The notes: generated by a model not told the origin, from the sequence alone. Positions 25,860-33,995 are shown, numbered from the stretch's first letter. The stretch is 49,604 bases of DNA from Actinomycetes bacterium (GCA_021811865.1 JAKAQB010000021.1:1-49604); one strand, 5' to 3'. Numbers and translations: made by a program.

Positions 25860-26201
25860 GTGACAACGAGCGAAGCGGCGAAGGTGGCGTTCTTGATCCT
25901 GAGCGACGACCGGGAGCGGGCCCTGCCCGGTCTGGTGATGGCGTCACGGATGAAGCAGAACCGCGGGGCGGAGGTGCGGGTCTTGTTCTTCGGGCCTGGC
26001 GTCAGGCTGGCTGCGAGCGGAGCGGTCGACGAGCAGCTCGCCGAGCTCTCCGCGGCCGCGGTCCGGCCGGCGGCGTGCTCGGCGAACGTCGAGCACTACG
26101 GGCTCGCAGACGAGATCAGCGCCCGCCCGATCGGGTTGGTGGCCGCCGGCGGGGAGGTCGAGGACTTCGCCCGCCAGGGCTTCACCGTGCTCAGTTTCTG
26201 A
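25860..26201 (+). CDS. DsrE/DsrF-like small protein
   Basis: The GTG at 25860, preceded by GAGGAG, gives 113 residues; the frame is open from 25824. The alpha/beta pattern (KVAFLILSDDRERALPGLVM, AEVRVLFFGPGVRL, ending VEDFARQGFTVLSF) fits DsrE-family proteins, which can carry or relay sulfur. One cysteine (ACSANVEHYGL) is present near the usual position. The role is uncertain. Confidence 0.65.
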   Translation: MTTSEAAKVAFLILSDDRERALPGLVMASRMKQNRGAEVRVLFFGPGVRLAASGAVDEQLAELSAAAVRPAACSANVEHYGLADEISARPIGLVAAGGEVEDFARQGFTVLSF

Positions 26202-26353
26202 CGCTGGAGCGAAGCGCGGAGGCCGCTGGGGCCCTCCAGGTGGACGTGGTCCGGGTGCGCAGGTCGAGGATGGGTCGACCGCTGCGTTGGGTCTCGTGCC
26301 ACGCCTGGGCGGACGAGTTGGGCGAAGTGCACCAGCTGTTGGGTCCGCCGCCC

Positions 26354-26812
26354 TCATGGCCGTACCCGGTTCATCGACGCTCGGACCGCGTCGAGGGCTC
26401 CTTCGGGGAAGTCGACCGCCCCGCCGATGGCTTGGGCGGCGAGCTCGGCCTCGGCGGCTTCTTCGATGGCGACGACGAGCCGGGCTGCTGCCATGGGGTC
26501 GGTGCTGAAGGCGAGCAGGCCGTGGTTGGCGAGCAGCACGGCGGCGGTACCGGGGTGGGCGTCGAGGGCGGCGGCGATGCCGCGCACTGACACGTCGGAG
26601 CCCCGGGGACCCCAGGGACCATGGGGACGGGCTCGGCTTGGCCGAAGCGCAGCAGCGGCTCGGCCCGGCAGGGCAGTTCCTTGTTGGCCAGCGCGAAGGC
26701 GGTGGCGGACGGGGAGTGGGTGTGGATGATGCCGCCCGCGTCGGGCCGGGCCTTGTAGACGACGGCGTGCATGGCGATGATCTCGGCGTTCTCCGCTCCG
26801 AGCTCCGGAGGT
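26354..26812 (-). pseudogene. Class II aldolase/adducin family fragment
   Basis: The retained part runs from AEIIAMHAVVYKARPDAGGI through IHTHSPSATAFALANKELP (metal-binding HTH) to LLANHGLLAFS (third histidine) and a helical C-terminus. The first half is in one frame and the second in another, with a break near 26605. The N-terminal ~80 residues are missing. Homology stops at about 26808, exactly where an unrelated plus-strand gene begins, so the 5' end was probably removed by an insertion or recombination. Confidence 0.82.
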
Positions 26813-26815
26813 TTT

Positions 26816-27361
26816 GTGCAGTCAGGGTTCGGCCAGTACAATAAGGCGGAGGCCCAGAAGAACCAGGCGGCCATGCTCAGCAGTGACAACTCCGAGATCG
26901 GCAGCAAGATCTTGGACAAGATGATCAACGATCCGGCTGGGCGCCAGCAGATCATCAAGGCACTCAAGGACGCGATCACCGGGAAGAAAGGCCGTGTCGT
27001 GCCGATCAGGACCCAGAAGTGGGGCAACCTGCTCGGCGGTTGGCCTGGCTCGAGCGAGACACAGAAGAACGAGCTGCTCGACTCGATTGCCAAGGAAACG
27101 TGGCTGGTCCGCAAGGGTAGGGACTTCTCGACCGACTATGGCCCGGGTCTGTACGGGGTCACCGGGGAGAACGCCGAGGGAGGCGGGTTTCAATCCGACA
27201 TCGCCCGCGCCGAGATCCGGTCGGACTTCGACAAGGGCGCGATTCCGTTCTACGAGTACAACTTCACGACCGGCGTCGTCACCCACAACGGCAAGCAGGT
27301 CTACAGAGGAACAACCCTCGATCAGGCGATGACAGCCATGCTCAACAGGTTCGGGGGATGA
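26816..27361 (+). CDS. Unrecognised protein of foreign-looking composition
   Basis: About 181 residues from the GTG at 26816; ATG at 26873 is an alternative and the frame is open from 26771. It is lower in GC and richer in Lys, Asn and Asp than its neighbours. The C-terminal part is compact (RKGRDFSTDYGPGLYGVTGE, PFYEYNFTTGVVTHNGKQVY). There is no signal peptide or membrane helix. I cannot place it in a family. It could be a complete small gene or the detached C-terminal domain of a larger protein such as a polymorphic toxin; the nearby PAAR-like fragment makes the latter worth testing. A strong hairpin follows the stop at once. Confidence 0.55.
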   Translation: MQSGFGQYNKAEAQKNQAAMLSSDNSEIGSKILDKMINDPAGRQQIIKALKDAITGKKGRVVPIRTQKWGNLLGGWPGSSETQKNELLDSIAKETWLVRKGRDFSTDYGPGLYGVTGENAEGGGFQSDIARAEIRSDFDKGAIPFYEYNFTTGVVTHNGKQVYRGTTLDQAMTAMLNRFGG

Positions 27362-27362
27362 A

Positions 27363-27392
27363 CCGCGCCCGGCGCTTGGCTGGCGGGCGCGG
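27363..27392 (+). terminator. Hairpin directly after the foreign-looking gene
   Basis: CCGCGCCC (27363-27370) pairs perfectly with GGGCGCGG (27385-27392), starting two bases after the stop codon. There is no U tract. It marks the 3' boundary of the unusual gene. Confidence 0.55.
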
Positions 27393-27611
27393 CTGGGACG
27401 GGTCGGGGTGTGCCGGCCGGGCGAGCCGGGGCACCACCCGGGAGCCATCCCCGGGCCGATCCGGTCCGATTCGTCGCTGAGCCGCCTGCCGCCCGGTACG
27501 CTCTCCCCGAGCGTGACGGCCACCGGCGGCGGGAGCGACCACCGGCACCTCGGACTTCACGCGGACATCGGCCTACCGTAACCGCGACATCGGAATAGTT
27601 GTGGAAGGTGG

Positions 27612-27627
27612 CTACCGTGGAAGGTAG
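27612..27627. promoter_or_regulatory. Short inverted repeat before the antitoxin-like ORF
   Basis: CTACC and GGTAG are separated by six bases, about 16 bases before the TTG of the small antitoxin-like ORF. It could be an autoregulatory operator; this is inference from position only. Confidence 0.3.
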
Positions 27628-27642
27628 GAAGACGGACCTCGC

Positions 27643-27840
27643 TTGGAGCGGCTCACCCAGCGGTTCGGGCACGGGAACCGGTCGGCTTTCTTGCGCGAAG
27701 CGATGCACCAGATGGAGGTGGTCGACCGCGCCGGTCGGCTCGCCGAGTTGCAGGCCTATGGCGTTGAGCGTTCCGCAGGAGCGGGCTTCTCCCACGAAGA
27801 TGCGGTGGAGGTCGTGCGGCGCGCCCTGAGAAGGCGGTGA
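27643..27840 (+). CDS. Antitoxin-like small protein, probably N-terminally incomplete
   Basis: The 65-residue ORF starts at a TTG. The segment LERLTQRFGHGNRSAFLREA followed by an acidic-basic C-terminus looks like the second half of a ribbon-helix-helix antitoxin. The expected first strand is not in frame; an upstream stop lies at 27625. The gene may have lost its start or be frameshifted. Confidence 0.45.
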   Translation: MERLTQRFGHGNRSAFLREAMHQMEVVDRAGRLAELQAYGVERSAGAGFSHEDAVEVVRRALRRR

Positions 27841-27861
27841 GCCAACCCGTCACCACCGCCC

Positions 27862-27961
27862 GTGCGAGGCATCCTGGCTGCCAACATGGTCGGCTTCCTC
27901 AACGACGCCCGAGAGCCCGGGTTGTTCCTCAGCGAGTACATCCTCGCCACTCCACTCCGCC
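27862..27961 (+). pseudogene. Short N-terminal remnant after the antitoxin-like ORF
   Basis: A GTG-started stretch (VRGILAANMVGFLNDAREPG, then LFLSEYILATPL) reads as coding but runs into the IS630 remnant. Its position fits a toxin partner of the preceding ORF, with only loose similarity to PIN-like toxin N-termini. Assignment is tentative. Confidence 0.3.
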
Positions 27962-28235
27962 ACGACGTGGGGGGTCGTTGGTCAGACCCCGATCATGAAG
28001 ACCACCGGAGCCCGCTATCGGGTCAACATGATCTCGGCGGTCTCTGCCCAGGGCGCTTTGAAATTCGCCCTCACCGAGGGGAACGTCGACGCCGAGGTGT
28101 TCATCGACTTCTGCCAGCGACTACAGCACGACCATGGGGACCGGCCCGTGTTCCTTGTCGTCGACGGTCACCCGTCGCATAGGGCGAAGAAGACCGAGGA
28201 GTGGGTGAAGTCGACCAACGGCCTAGTACACCTTC
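27962..28235 (+). mobile_element. IS630-family transposase remnant (DDE domain fragment)
   Basis: The reading TTWGVVGQTPIM, RVNMISAVSAQGALKFAL and VFLVVDGHPSHRAKK matches the DDE_3 core of IS630 transposases, including the VDGHxxH motif around the second catalytic Asp. The N-terminal helix-turn-helix and the final NPxE region are missing. The right edge falls at a small inverted repeat (CTTCGC/GCGAAG, 28233-28248), and the frame then continues into an unrelated PAAR-like gene. Confidence 0.8.
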
Positions 28236-28261
28236 GCCTCCGCGAAGCCGCGGGATCGCCT

Positions 28262-28695
28262 ATGGCTCCATCGGATCTCGACGTGTCCCGCGACGCTGAC
28301 CCTGACGCGACTGCCCCGGTCGAGCACTTCCGCCCACTCCCGTCGCGCATGGTCATGGTCGAGGGGACTCCGGCGGCAACGATCATGGACTCGACGATCC
28401 TCAACGTCCCCACCTTCGGCATGTGCACCAGCCTCTCCAACCCCGAGGTGGCGGCGGCCACGGCAGCCGCGCTCGGGGTGCTCGCCCCCATGCCGTGCGT
28501 CCCCATGCTCACCCCCTGGACGCCGGGGTCCCCGACGACGCTGATCGGCGACGAGCCGGCGCTCGTGGCGGGAAGTCAGTGCCAGTGCGCCTACGGGCAC
28601 GGGGGGTCGTGGAGATCCTGTTCCCCGGCTGCACCCGGACGCTCGAAGCGGTCGTCCACGCCAGCGTTGTGGCGGCTCCTTTGCCGAGACTATGA
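28262..28695 (+). pseudogene. DUF4280 (PAAR-like) protein, truncated and frameshifted
   Basis: The run GTPAATIMDSTILNVPTFGM, CTSLSNPEVAAATAAALGVL and PWTPGSPTTLIGDEPALV, SQCQCAYG is characteristic of DUF4280, a PAAR-like domain that caps the spike of contractile injection systems. The expected ending GGVVEILFPG is present but in the +1 frame. One extra G in the six-G run near 28602-28607 would restore it. The 5' end is fused to an IS630 remnant and the usual N-terminal Cys-containing strand is gone. It stands alone; no spike, sheath or tube gene is nearby. Confidence 0.8.
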
Positions 28696-28719
28696 TCTCC
28701 TTCGACGGGGGGCCCGGCA

Positions 28720-29880
28720 ATGTCACCAAGCAAACGGTCGAGCGGTGTCATCGCGTTGATCGGAACGCTGCTCCTGGCCGGTTGCTCGTCCGGGGCTCCC
28801 GGCGGGGCGGCCAGCACGTCCAGCACCTCTTCGCCTTCGCTGCCGACCTCCACCGCGCCGGCGGCGCAGGCGGTTGGCTGCCGGGCGACCTTCGCCGACG
28901 AGCTGAGGAGCTCCTTCGCCGACGGCCCGGCGTGGCGCAGGGACCTTCAGCCGCCGGGGTCCCCCGTCGCACCGGCGATCGGCGCGCCCAGCCCCACGGC
29001 GTTGGGCCGGATGCTGCCGTTGCAGCAGAACGTCCTCTCCCGCATCTGCGGCTACATCACGACGTCCTACCTTGCGGACAACATCGAGCTGTTCGAGAGG
29101 ATCATCGCCGCCGGAGCGCCGCTGCCGGGCTGCGCCGGGTCGAGCGCTTCGCGTCCGAACAGCCCGGCGGAGCTCTCGCCGTGCGAGCAGTCGGAGCTGC
29201 TGCAGATCGCCTTCGAGGGCCAGAGCGGCGGCGCCCCGCCGAGCCCGACGTCGGTCCAGGTCCAGGTGCTCAGCGCCGCGCCCACCCACGTGACCATGGA
29301 GGTCATCAGCTTCGCCGCGGCCGGCAGCGAGAGCTACACCCTGGGCGCCTGGAAGATCGATGGTCGCTGGTTCGCCGCGTCCTTCGCCTCCGGGGGCACC
29401 GGAGGGGGGGCTTCGCCGACCGGTACCGCCACGCCGGCTTCGGTGGCTCCGAGCTCAGCAACTGAGACGACGCCGTCGACGCCGTCTTCCACCGTGTCCG
29501 CAACACCGGATCTCTTCGTCTCCAACGCCATGACTGACGCGCTGTACACCTGGCCCGGTTTCCCAGCCACGATCTACCTCGACGACAACGACTGGATATC
29601 GGGGATCACCTGGTCTGGCGGGCCGCAGAGCTCGTCGGGCAGGGGAACCTTCTACACCAACCTCTCCTGCGGCGCGCCCGCGGCGAGCTGCCCGCCCACC
29701 GCAGAAGGCACCTTCGAGCTCAGCGCGACCGAGCCCGAGACCTGCACCGTCACAGTCACCGACCCCCAGACCGGCAACCGCCAGCCTGAGCAGGCGTACG
29801 TCTACAACAAGCTTCAGTACCGTGAGCTGAGCGGACCGCAGCCAGGCAAGGTTGTCGACTTCAACCCGGCGTGCAGCTGA
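28720..29880 (+). CDS. Putative lipoprotein with a C-terminal domain shared with its neighbour
   Basis: The 386-residue product has a signal peptide and lipobox (LLLAGC, Cys near residue 21), then a Ser/Thr linker. Residues ~45-225 form a domain I do not recognise (LPLQQNVLSRICGYITTSYL, then a late SESYTLGAWKIDGRWFAA resembling a tail strand). A second Ser/Thr linker follows, then a ~120-residue C-terminal domain (PDLFVSNAMTDALYTWPGFP ... FNPACS). That domain is also found at the end of the next gene. The stop overlaps the next ATG by one base (TGATG), so the two are co-translated. Confidence 0.75.
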   Translation: MSPSKRSSGVIALIGTLLLAGCSSGAPGGAASTSSTSSPSLPTSTAPAAQAVGCRATFADELRSSFADGPAWRRDLQPPGSPVAPAIGAPSPTALGRMLPLQQNVLSRICGYITTSYLADNIELFERIIAAGAPLPGCAGSSASRPNSPAELSPCEQSELLQIAFEGQSGGAPPSPTSVQVQVLSAAPTHVTMEVISFAAAGSESYTLGAWKIDGRWFAASFASGGTGGGASPTGTATPASVAPSSATETTPSTPSSTVSATPDLFVSNAMTDALYTWPGFPATIYLDDNDWISGITWSGGPQSSSGRGTFYTNLSCGAPAASCPPTAEGTFELSATEPETCTVTVTDPQTGNRQPEQAYVYNKLQYRELSGPQPGKVVDFNPACS

Positions 29881-30947
29881 TGCGTCGCCTCGCGACAGCA
29901 CTGCTCGTCTCCACCTTGACGCTCGGGGCCTGCAGCGTGGGCGGGACGGCTCGTCACCCGGCTGCCGGGCCGACCACGACGTCATCCACCGCGGTCACCG
30001 GCGCCGCGCCCACCACCGCGGCGCCGTCCACCACCGCGGTCAGCGGCGCCGCGCCCACCACCGCGGCGCCGTCCACCACTGCGGTCCCCCCGACCAGCGC
30101 CGCCGGGGCTGGCGCCGTCGGCGGCTCGCCGGGGCGGTGCCGCAGCTCGGCCCTGCGAGCCTCGGCGTACAGCCTCAACGGCGCTACGGGCTCGGTCGGT
30201 AGCGCGATAGGGCTCACCAACGTGGGCGGCGGGCCCTGCACCCTCTACGGCTACCCGGGCCTGCAGCTCCTCGGACCAGCCGGCGGGTTGCTCCCGACCC
30301 AGGTGATCAGAGGCTCCTACGTGACGGTGCCCGCCTTGCCTGCGCAGGCGGTGCCGCTCGCCCCCGGCGATCAGGCGCACTTCTACTACGGCTACTCGGA
30401 GGTGGGCGGCGAGTCGGGCGCCTGCCAGGTGTCCTCCCAGGTGGAGGTGACCCCGCCGAACGACTTCCACTATCTGGTGATCAGCCTCGCGATCCAACCC
30501 TGCGGAGGCAATGTGTGGGTGTCACCGGTCACCAGGTTCTGCCCGGCGCCCCTCGGCCTGACCGCCCCGACACCAGCCGCCTGCGCCGTTCCCGACCTGT
30601 ACGTGCAAGCGCCGGCGACGCTGAGCGTCTACTCGTGGCCGCACTTCCCCTCGACGATCAGGGTCAACAGCGACACCGGGATAGAGGACCTCACGTGGAC
30701 GGCTGGCATCACCAGCGCCAAAGGAACCGGCTTCTCCTACAGCCAGCTCGCCTGCGGCCAGAACCCGAACTGCTCGCCGCCGCCAGGAGGCCAGGTGGAC
30801 CTGGACGCCAGCGCCCCGGCCGTGTGCACGGTCACCGTCATCAACCTCTCCACGAACACCACGCAGCAGGTGACCACCTACCTGTTCAGCCGGCTGACCC
30901 AGACGTCGGGTGGGCACACCGCGACGCTCACCGCGGCGTGCAGCTGA
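29880..30947 (+). CDS. DUF4232-type lipoprotein with shared C-terminal domain
   Basis: I chose the ATG at 29880 (TGATG coupling to the upstream stop), giving 355 residues. A lipobox LGAC (Cys near 17) is followed by a low-complexity Thr/Ala/Pro linker with a 15-residue duplication. The DUF4232 domain starts at CRSSALRASAYSLNGATGSV and includes GGGPCTLYGYPGLQL. The C-terminal ~120 residues (PDLYVQAPATLSVYSWPHFP ... LTAACS) are homologous to the end of the previous lipoprotein. Both lack catalytic signatures and probably act as surface binding proteins. A degenerate element begins three bases past the stop. Confidence 0.8.
   Translation: MRRLATALLVSTLTLGACSVGGTARHPAAGPTTTSSTAVTGAAPTTAAPSTTAVSGAAPTTAAPSTTAVPPTSAAGAGAVGGSPGRCRSSALRASAYSLNGATGSVGSAIGLTNVGGGPCTLYGYPGLQLLGPAGGLLPTQVIRGSYVTVPALPAQAVPLAPGDQAHFYYGYSEVGGESGACQVSSQVEVTPPNDFHYLVISLAIQPCGGNVWVSPVTRFCPAPLGLTAPTPAACAVPDLYVQAPATLSVYSWPHFPSTIRVNSDTGIEDLTWTAGITSAKGTGFSYSQLACGQNPNCSPPPGGQVDLDASAPAVCTVTVINLSTNTTQQVTTYLFSRLTQTSGGHTATLTAACS
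29994..30083 (+). repeat. Two near-perfect 45-bp tandem repeats in a lipoprotein linker
   Basis: The two units encode VTGAAPTTAAPSTTA and VSGAAPTTAAPSTTA. They extend the linker between the lipid anchor and the DUF4232 domain. The near identity indicates recent duplication. Confidence 0.9.
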
Positions 30948-30949
30948 CC

Positions 30950-30982
30950 TGAAGGGTCCAACAACACGACGACCAGGCTTGA
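30950..30982 (+). repeat. Left copy of a ~33-bp direct repeat flanking an integrase remnant
   Basis: It begins TGAAGGGTCCAAC and ends CCAGGCTTGA. A second, diverged copy lies at 31313-31344 in the same orientation, and the 12-base core GAAGGGTCCAAC recurs at 33174. Confidence 0.7.
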
Positions 30983-30989
30983 ACGGGGG

Positions 30990-31312
30990 CGACGAGCACG
31001 GCACGCTTCCAGGCGTTGTTGGCTCTCTTTCTTCTACCTGGCCCGTCCCGTGCTCGAAGGTGCTCGGGTCCATCGGTTGGACACCATCTCCAAGGACGCC
31101 GAGATCCTCGTCCTCTCTCGGCCATCAACTGGCCGTGCTTTCCCGCCAGGTCGCCCGTCCCCACTTCACCTGGTCGGATCGGGCGCTCGTCGCGCCGCTT
31201 GCTCATCTCGTACCGAAGGAGCGCTGGACGGCGTTCCTCGTCACCCCAAAGACCATTCTCGGCTGGCATCGGGTGCTCGTCCGACGACGCTGGACCTACC
31301 CAATCAAGACCC
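30990..31312 (+). pseudogene. Integrase/transposase N-terminal remnant
   Basis: Two frames together give an actinobacterial integrase-type N-terminus: SKDAEILVL in one frame, then HQLAVLSRQVARPHFTWSDR, ALVAPLAHLVPKERW and WHRVLVRRRWTYP in the next, with a shift near 31120. The catalytic DDE core is entirely absent. The remnant sits between two direct repeats. Confidence 0.75.
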
Positions 31313-31344
31313 TGAAGGGTCCAACGACGCGATCACCAGCTTGA
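31313..31344 (+). repeat. Right copy of the ~33-bp direct repeat
   Basis: TGAAGGGTCCAACGACGCGA starts the copy, which differs from the left one at a few positions and by one missing base. It also forms the broken end of the DUF2397 pseudogene on the minus strand. Confidence 0.7.
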
Positions 31345-32583
31345 CCATGACCACGCGGGATCCGAGCAACGATCCTGCCTGCCCGTGGCACCGAGCCGTC
31401 CTCACCTATGGGGACCCCGAGATGCCGGGCACCGTGCATGGCGAACGCCGCGTTGAACAACGCGTGGGCTTCGGTCGTCGTCGAATCGCGGAACCAGCCG
31501 GCCAACTTCAACAGGTCGCGGCGCTGGGACGTCGCACGGCTCGTGGTCGCGTTGATACGTTTGAGGTTGGCGAGCAGGGCGGACAAGGCGCGGTTGGCGG
31601 CGGCCCGAAGCTGGTAGGCGCCCGAGGCGGTGCCGCCTTCGGAGAACCAGGCACGCAGCTCATCCCAGTCGCGTTGGCTGCGCCCCCGGGCCCGGTCGAC
31701 GCCGCCGCCCGGTTGGGCATCCCGCAGCGCCCGGAAGTCGGCGCCGTGCTCGTCGAGGACCCCGAGCAGCAATGGCAGGTTGGACCACAGCCGGCTGAGG
31801 GCCACTTCGACGGCGGGAGTGTACAAGGCCACCTCGCCAACGACGGTTTCCAGGTAGTCGAGGAGCAACGCCGACATAGGCGCAGAAGTCGCTGATGGAC
31901 GCCGCGAAGTCGCCGAACTGCAGGAACAGAGTGGACACCCGCTCGGCGGCCTCGGCCGGCTCGATGGGTTCCGAGCCGTGGGCGGCCAGGTCGGCCAGGT
32001 CCGCCAGGCCGCGGGCGACCAGGCCGAGCAGCTCCCGGGACACCTCTCGCGCCCCTTCGGTGGCGGCGAGCACCGCGTCTACGTCGCGCTGCACCGCCGT
32101 GCCGAGCTTGGATAGCCGGTAGCGGGCGGCCTGACGGTGGTACTCGGCGATGCTGGTGACCCGCACCTCTCGGGGTGACGGGAGCAGGTTCCCCTAGGCG
32201 GCCAGCTGGCGGAGCTTCGCGTCGGCGACGTCGGTTTCGATTTCGACCCCATCGGAGGCGAGGCGTTCGACGATGTCCTGCGCCGACCACTCGGCCAGCA
32301 GTACCGACGCGAACAGGCGCATGATGGCGAGATACAGCGCCCGGTCGGGTACGCCCAGGTAGCGGTACGCGTCGAGTCGCCTCGCCTGGTCAACCGAGAG
32401 GCCGACATCGACGGGATCTACTCCAGCAGCGACCGTCGAGTCCGAGGATGCCTCCTCAACTGCGTCGACCGATGAGGGGCCAGTCCCCCCGTGGGTCCCC
32501 CCAAGATCCCTCTCGCCGGCTCGGCCTGCGACGATCGCTATCCCTATTCCACCCATCTCCGGCACGCTCCTGCCCACTCCCAA
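31345..32583 (-). pseudogene. DUF2397-family protein (type III Wadjet JetA family), heavily disrupted
   Basis: The N-terminal helix-turn-helix part (RYLGVPDRALYLAIMRLFAS) runs to 32194. There an in-frame TAG replaces the likely Trp in LRQLAA-GNLLPSPREVRVTSI. The next part continues in frame (EYHRQAARYRLSKLGTAVQR) to about 31880. A deletion and frame change there remove a helical stretch. The C-terminal part is typical (DWDELRAWFSEGG, RRDLLKLAGWFRDS, HALFNAAFAMHGARHLGV). The extreme 3' end is replaced by the direct repeat. DUF2397 is the JetA component of type III Wadjet anti-plasmid systems; JetB, JetC and JetD are not in this window. Confidence 0.78.
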
Positions 32584-32753
32584 CGACCGTACTTGAGGGG
32601 TGCGACAGGCCCTGTCCGGAGGGTCCCACGCAGTCCATCACCCCGGGGCCAGACCCGCGTGGGCCACGCTCAGAGATGGCGGCTGGGGCTGGACCACCAT
32701 CAGCCGGCAGCTCGATTCGCAAGATGGGGGTGCAGACCGTCTGGATGGTCCAT

Positions 32754-33335
32754 CTACGAGGCCGGTCCGCCGAGGTTGTGGAGGTCGTCGCTCTGGAGCA
32801 GGTGGTGCACGGCCCTTGCATCGTCCTCGTCAGCGATCCCGTCGGTGACGAGCTACCTGAGAAGGTCCCGGGTCCGCCGTCCGGGTGCAGCGGTCAACGC
32901 TCCCCAGACGGTGAGTCCGTCTTCGTCATCGCTGGCGAACTCGAGCTTCAGCTCGTCGTCATCGAGCGTCAGCACGGTAAGCCGGTCTGGACCGAGAGCC
33001 AGAAGCTGATCGAGACCCCGTACGGCTGCGAGCGCACGGCTGGCCACCCCCGAACCGAGCCCTGCTTGGTCGGCTTGGCGCAGGAGTGCGGTCCGGATGC
33101 GACGCAGCTCGCTCGGGTCGTCGGGCTCCGCCCCGTGGAGGCCGTCGGCAATGAGGACGGTGCCGCGACCCCCGAAGGGTCCAACAACCGGAGCATGCCG
33201 ATCGTCGACGTCGAATCGGAGGACACCGCGGACGCAAACGACGGAGGTGTTGGAGCTTTCAGCGCGGTTCACAACGGCACGGGCGCGGGTGACAGCTCCA
33301 ACTGGCGCGCACCAATACGGGTTGAGCCATCGCAT
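32754..33335 (-). pseudogene. Unrecognised gene with an in-frame stop
   Basis: From the ATG at 33335 the frame reads coherently (MRWLNPYWCAPVGAVTRARA, VLRFDVDDRHAPVV, later LALGPDRLTVLTLDDDELKL). It meets a TAG at 32853, then continues sensibly in the same frame (LVTDGIADEDDARAVHHLLQ, SDDLHNLGGPAS) to a stop at 32754. This looks like a decayed gene. A copy of the GAAGGGTCCAAC core lies inside it at 33174. I do not recognise the family. Confidence 0.5.
33174..33185 (+). repeat. Third copy of the GAAGGGTCCAAC core
   Basis: An exact 12-base match to the start of the two direct repeats at 30951 and 31314, here inside a decayed gene. It may mark an element end. Confidence 0.5.
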
Positions 33336-33369
33336 CAGCTCTGCTCTGCCGAGCAGATGGCCTTGTCGA

Positions 33370-33672
33370 TCAGGCGGCGCGTTCGTACTCGTGGATGAGG
33401 CCACCGAGAACTTCGTGTCGGCGAACCGCGCCGGTGCAGGTCCCGGCCTCGACCCGGGCGACGTCGCGGGGGTCCGAGCGGGCCCAGAAGCTGGCAGGCC
33501 GCTTCGCCGGGTCGAGGCGGACCACGGTGCCCTGGTCGACGAGCAGCTGGGAGAGCCGGTCACACCCCTCGGGGCTGCCGTCGCACCACACGACCCGCTC
33601 GGGGCCGGCGGCGGCGGCGAAGTCTTCGACGAAGCGCAGCAGGCCCTTGTCCGAGGTCGGTGGCGTGGTCAT
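33370..33672 (-). pseudogene. pckG: PEP carboxykinase (GTP) N-terminal fragment fused to an integrase tail
   Basis: The first ~85 residues match GTP-dependent PEPCK (RFVEDFAAAAGPERVVWCDG, TVVRLDPAKRPASFWARSDP, RDVARVEAGT). A full enzyme has about 600 residues, so the entire catalytic core is missing. The frame ends with LGGLIHEYERAA and stop, which resembles the C-terminus of actinobacterial integrases, so an insertion probably cut the gene. The ATG overlaps the stop of the upstream zinc-ribbon gene (ATGA) and has AAAGGAA before it. Confidence 0.8.
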
Positions 33673-33911
33673 CGGTTCCTTTCGGGGTTGCGGTGCAGAC
33701 GGAGCCTCGGACCGATCCCTCTGGATCGCTCCGGCGTCTCGCCGGTGCTCGACATGAGCCGACACGGGCCCGGGGCTCGTCCCGGCCGGAGGCCGGTGGG
33801 TGGAGCTCCACAGCGGGGGCAGCGCCCGCAACGATCGGCGTCTGCCCGCTCGACGCTCGACCAGCAGAACCCACAGACGAGGGTCTCGATGCCCTGCGGG
33901 CGCGTCGTCAT
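33669..33911 (-). CDS. Small zinc-ribbon protein
   Basis: The 80-residue ORF has two Cys pairs (LVCGFCWSSVERAD and DRCGRCPRCGAPP) spaced for a zinc ribbon, then a basic Arg/Pro-rich tail. Its stop overlaps the PEPCK start by four bases, which supports it as a real gene of the same transcript. It could be a small regulator or chaperone; its function is unknown. Confidence 0.55.
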   Translation of the reverse strand: MTTRPQGIETLVCGFCWSSVERADADRCGRCPRCGAPPTGLRPGRAPGPCRLMSSTGETPERSRGIGPRLRLHRNPERNR

Positions 33912-33977
33912 CCCTTCGTCCACCGGGCAGGTGGGCTGATCACCCGGACAGCAGGTGCGGCAAGCCGGTAGGTTTCG

Positions 33978-33995
33978 ATCATCTGAGCGTATGAT
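33978..33995 (+). promoter_or_regulatory. Inverted repeat at the start of the hydrogenase-like operon
   Basis: ATCAT-N8-ATGAT lies in an AT-rich patch at the operon start. The right half continues as ATGATAACTT, which reappears in reverse orientation at 47717-47726 upstream of the IDH pseudogene. If this is an operator, translation may start at the GTG at 34009 rather than the ATG at 33991. Confidence 0.4.

Noticed and set aside
32448..33398. 316-residue plus-strand ORF across the DUF2397/PEPCK debris
   Set aside because: It runs antisense to better-supported minus-strand remnants and its translation has no recognisable features.
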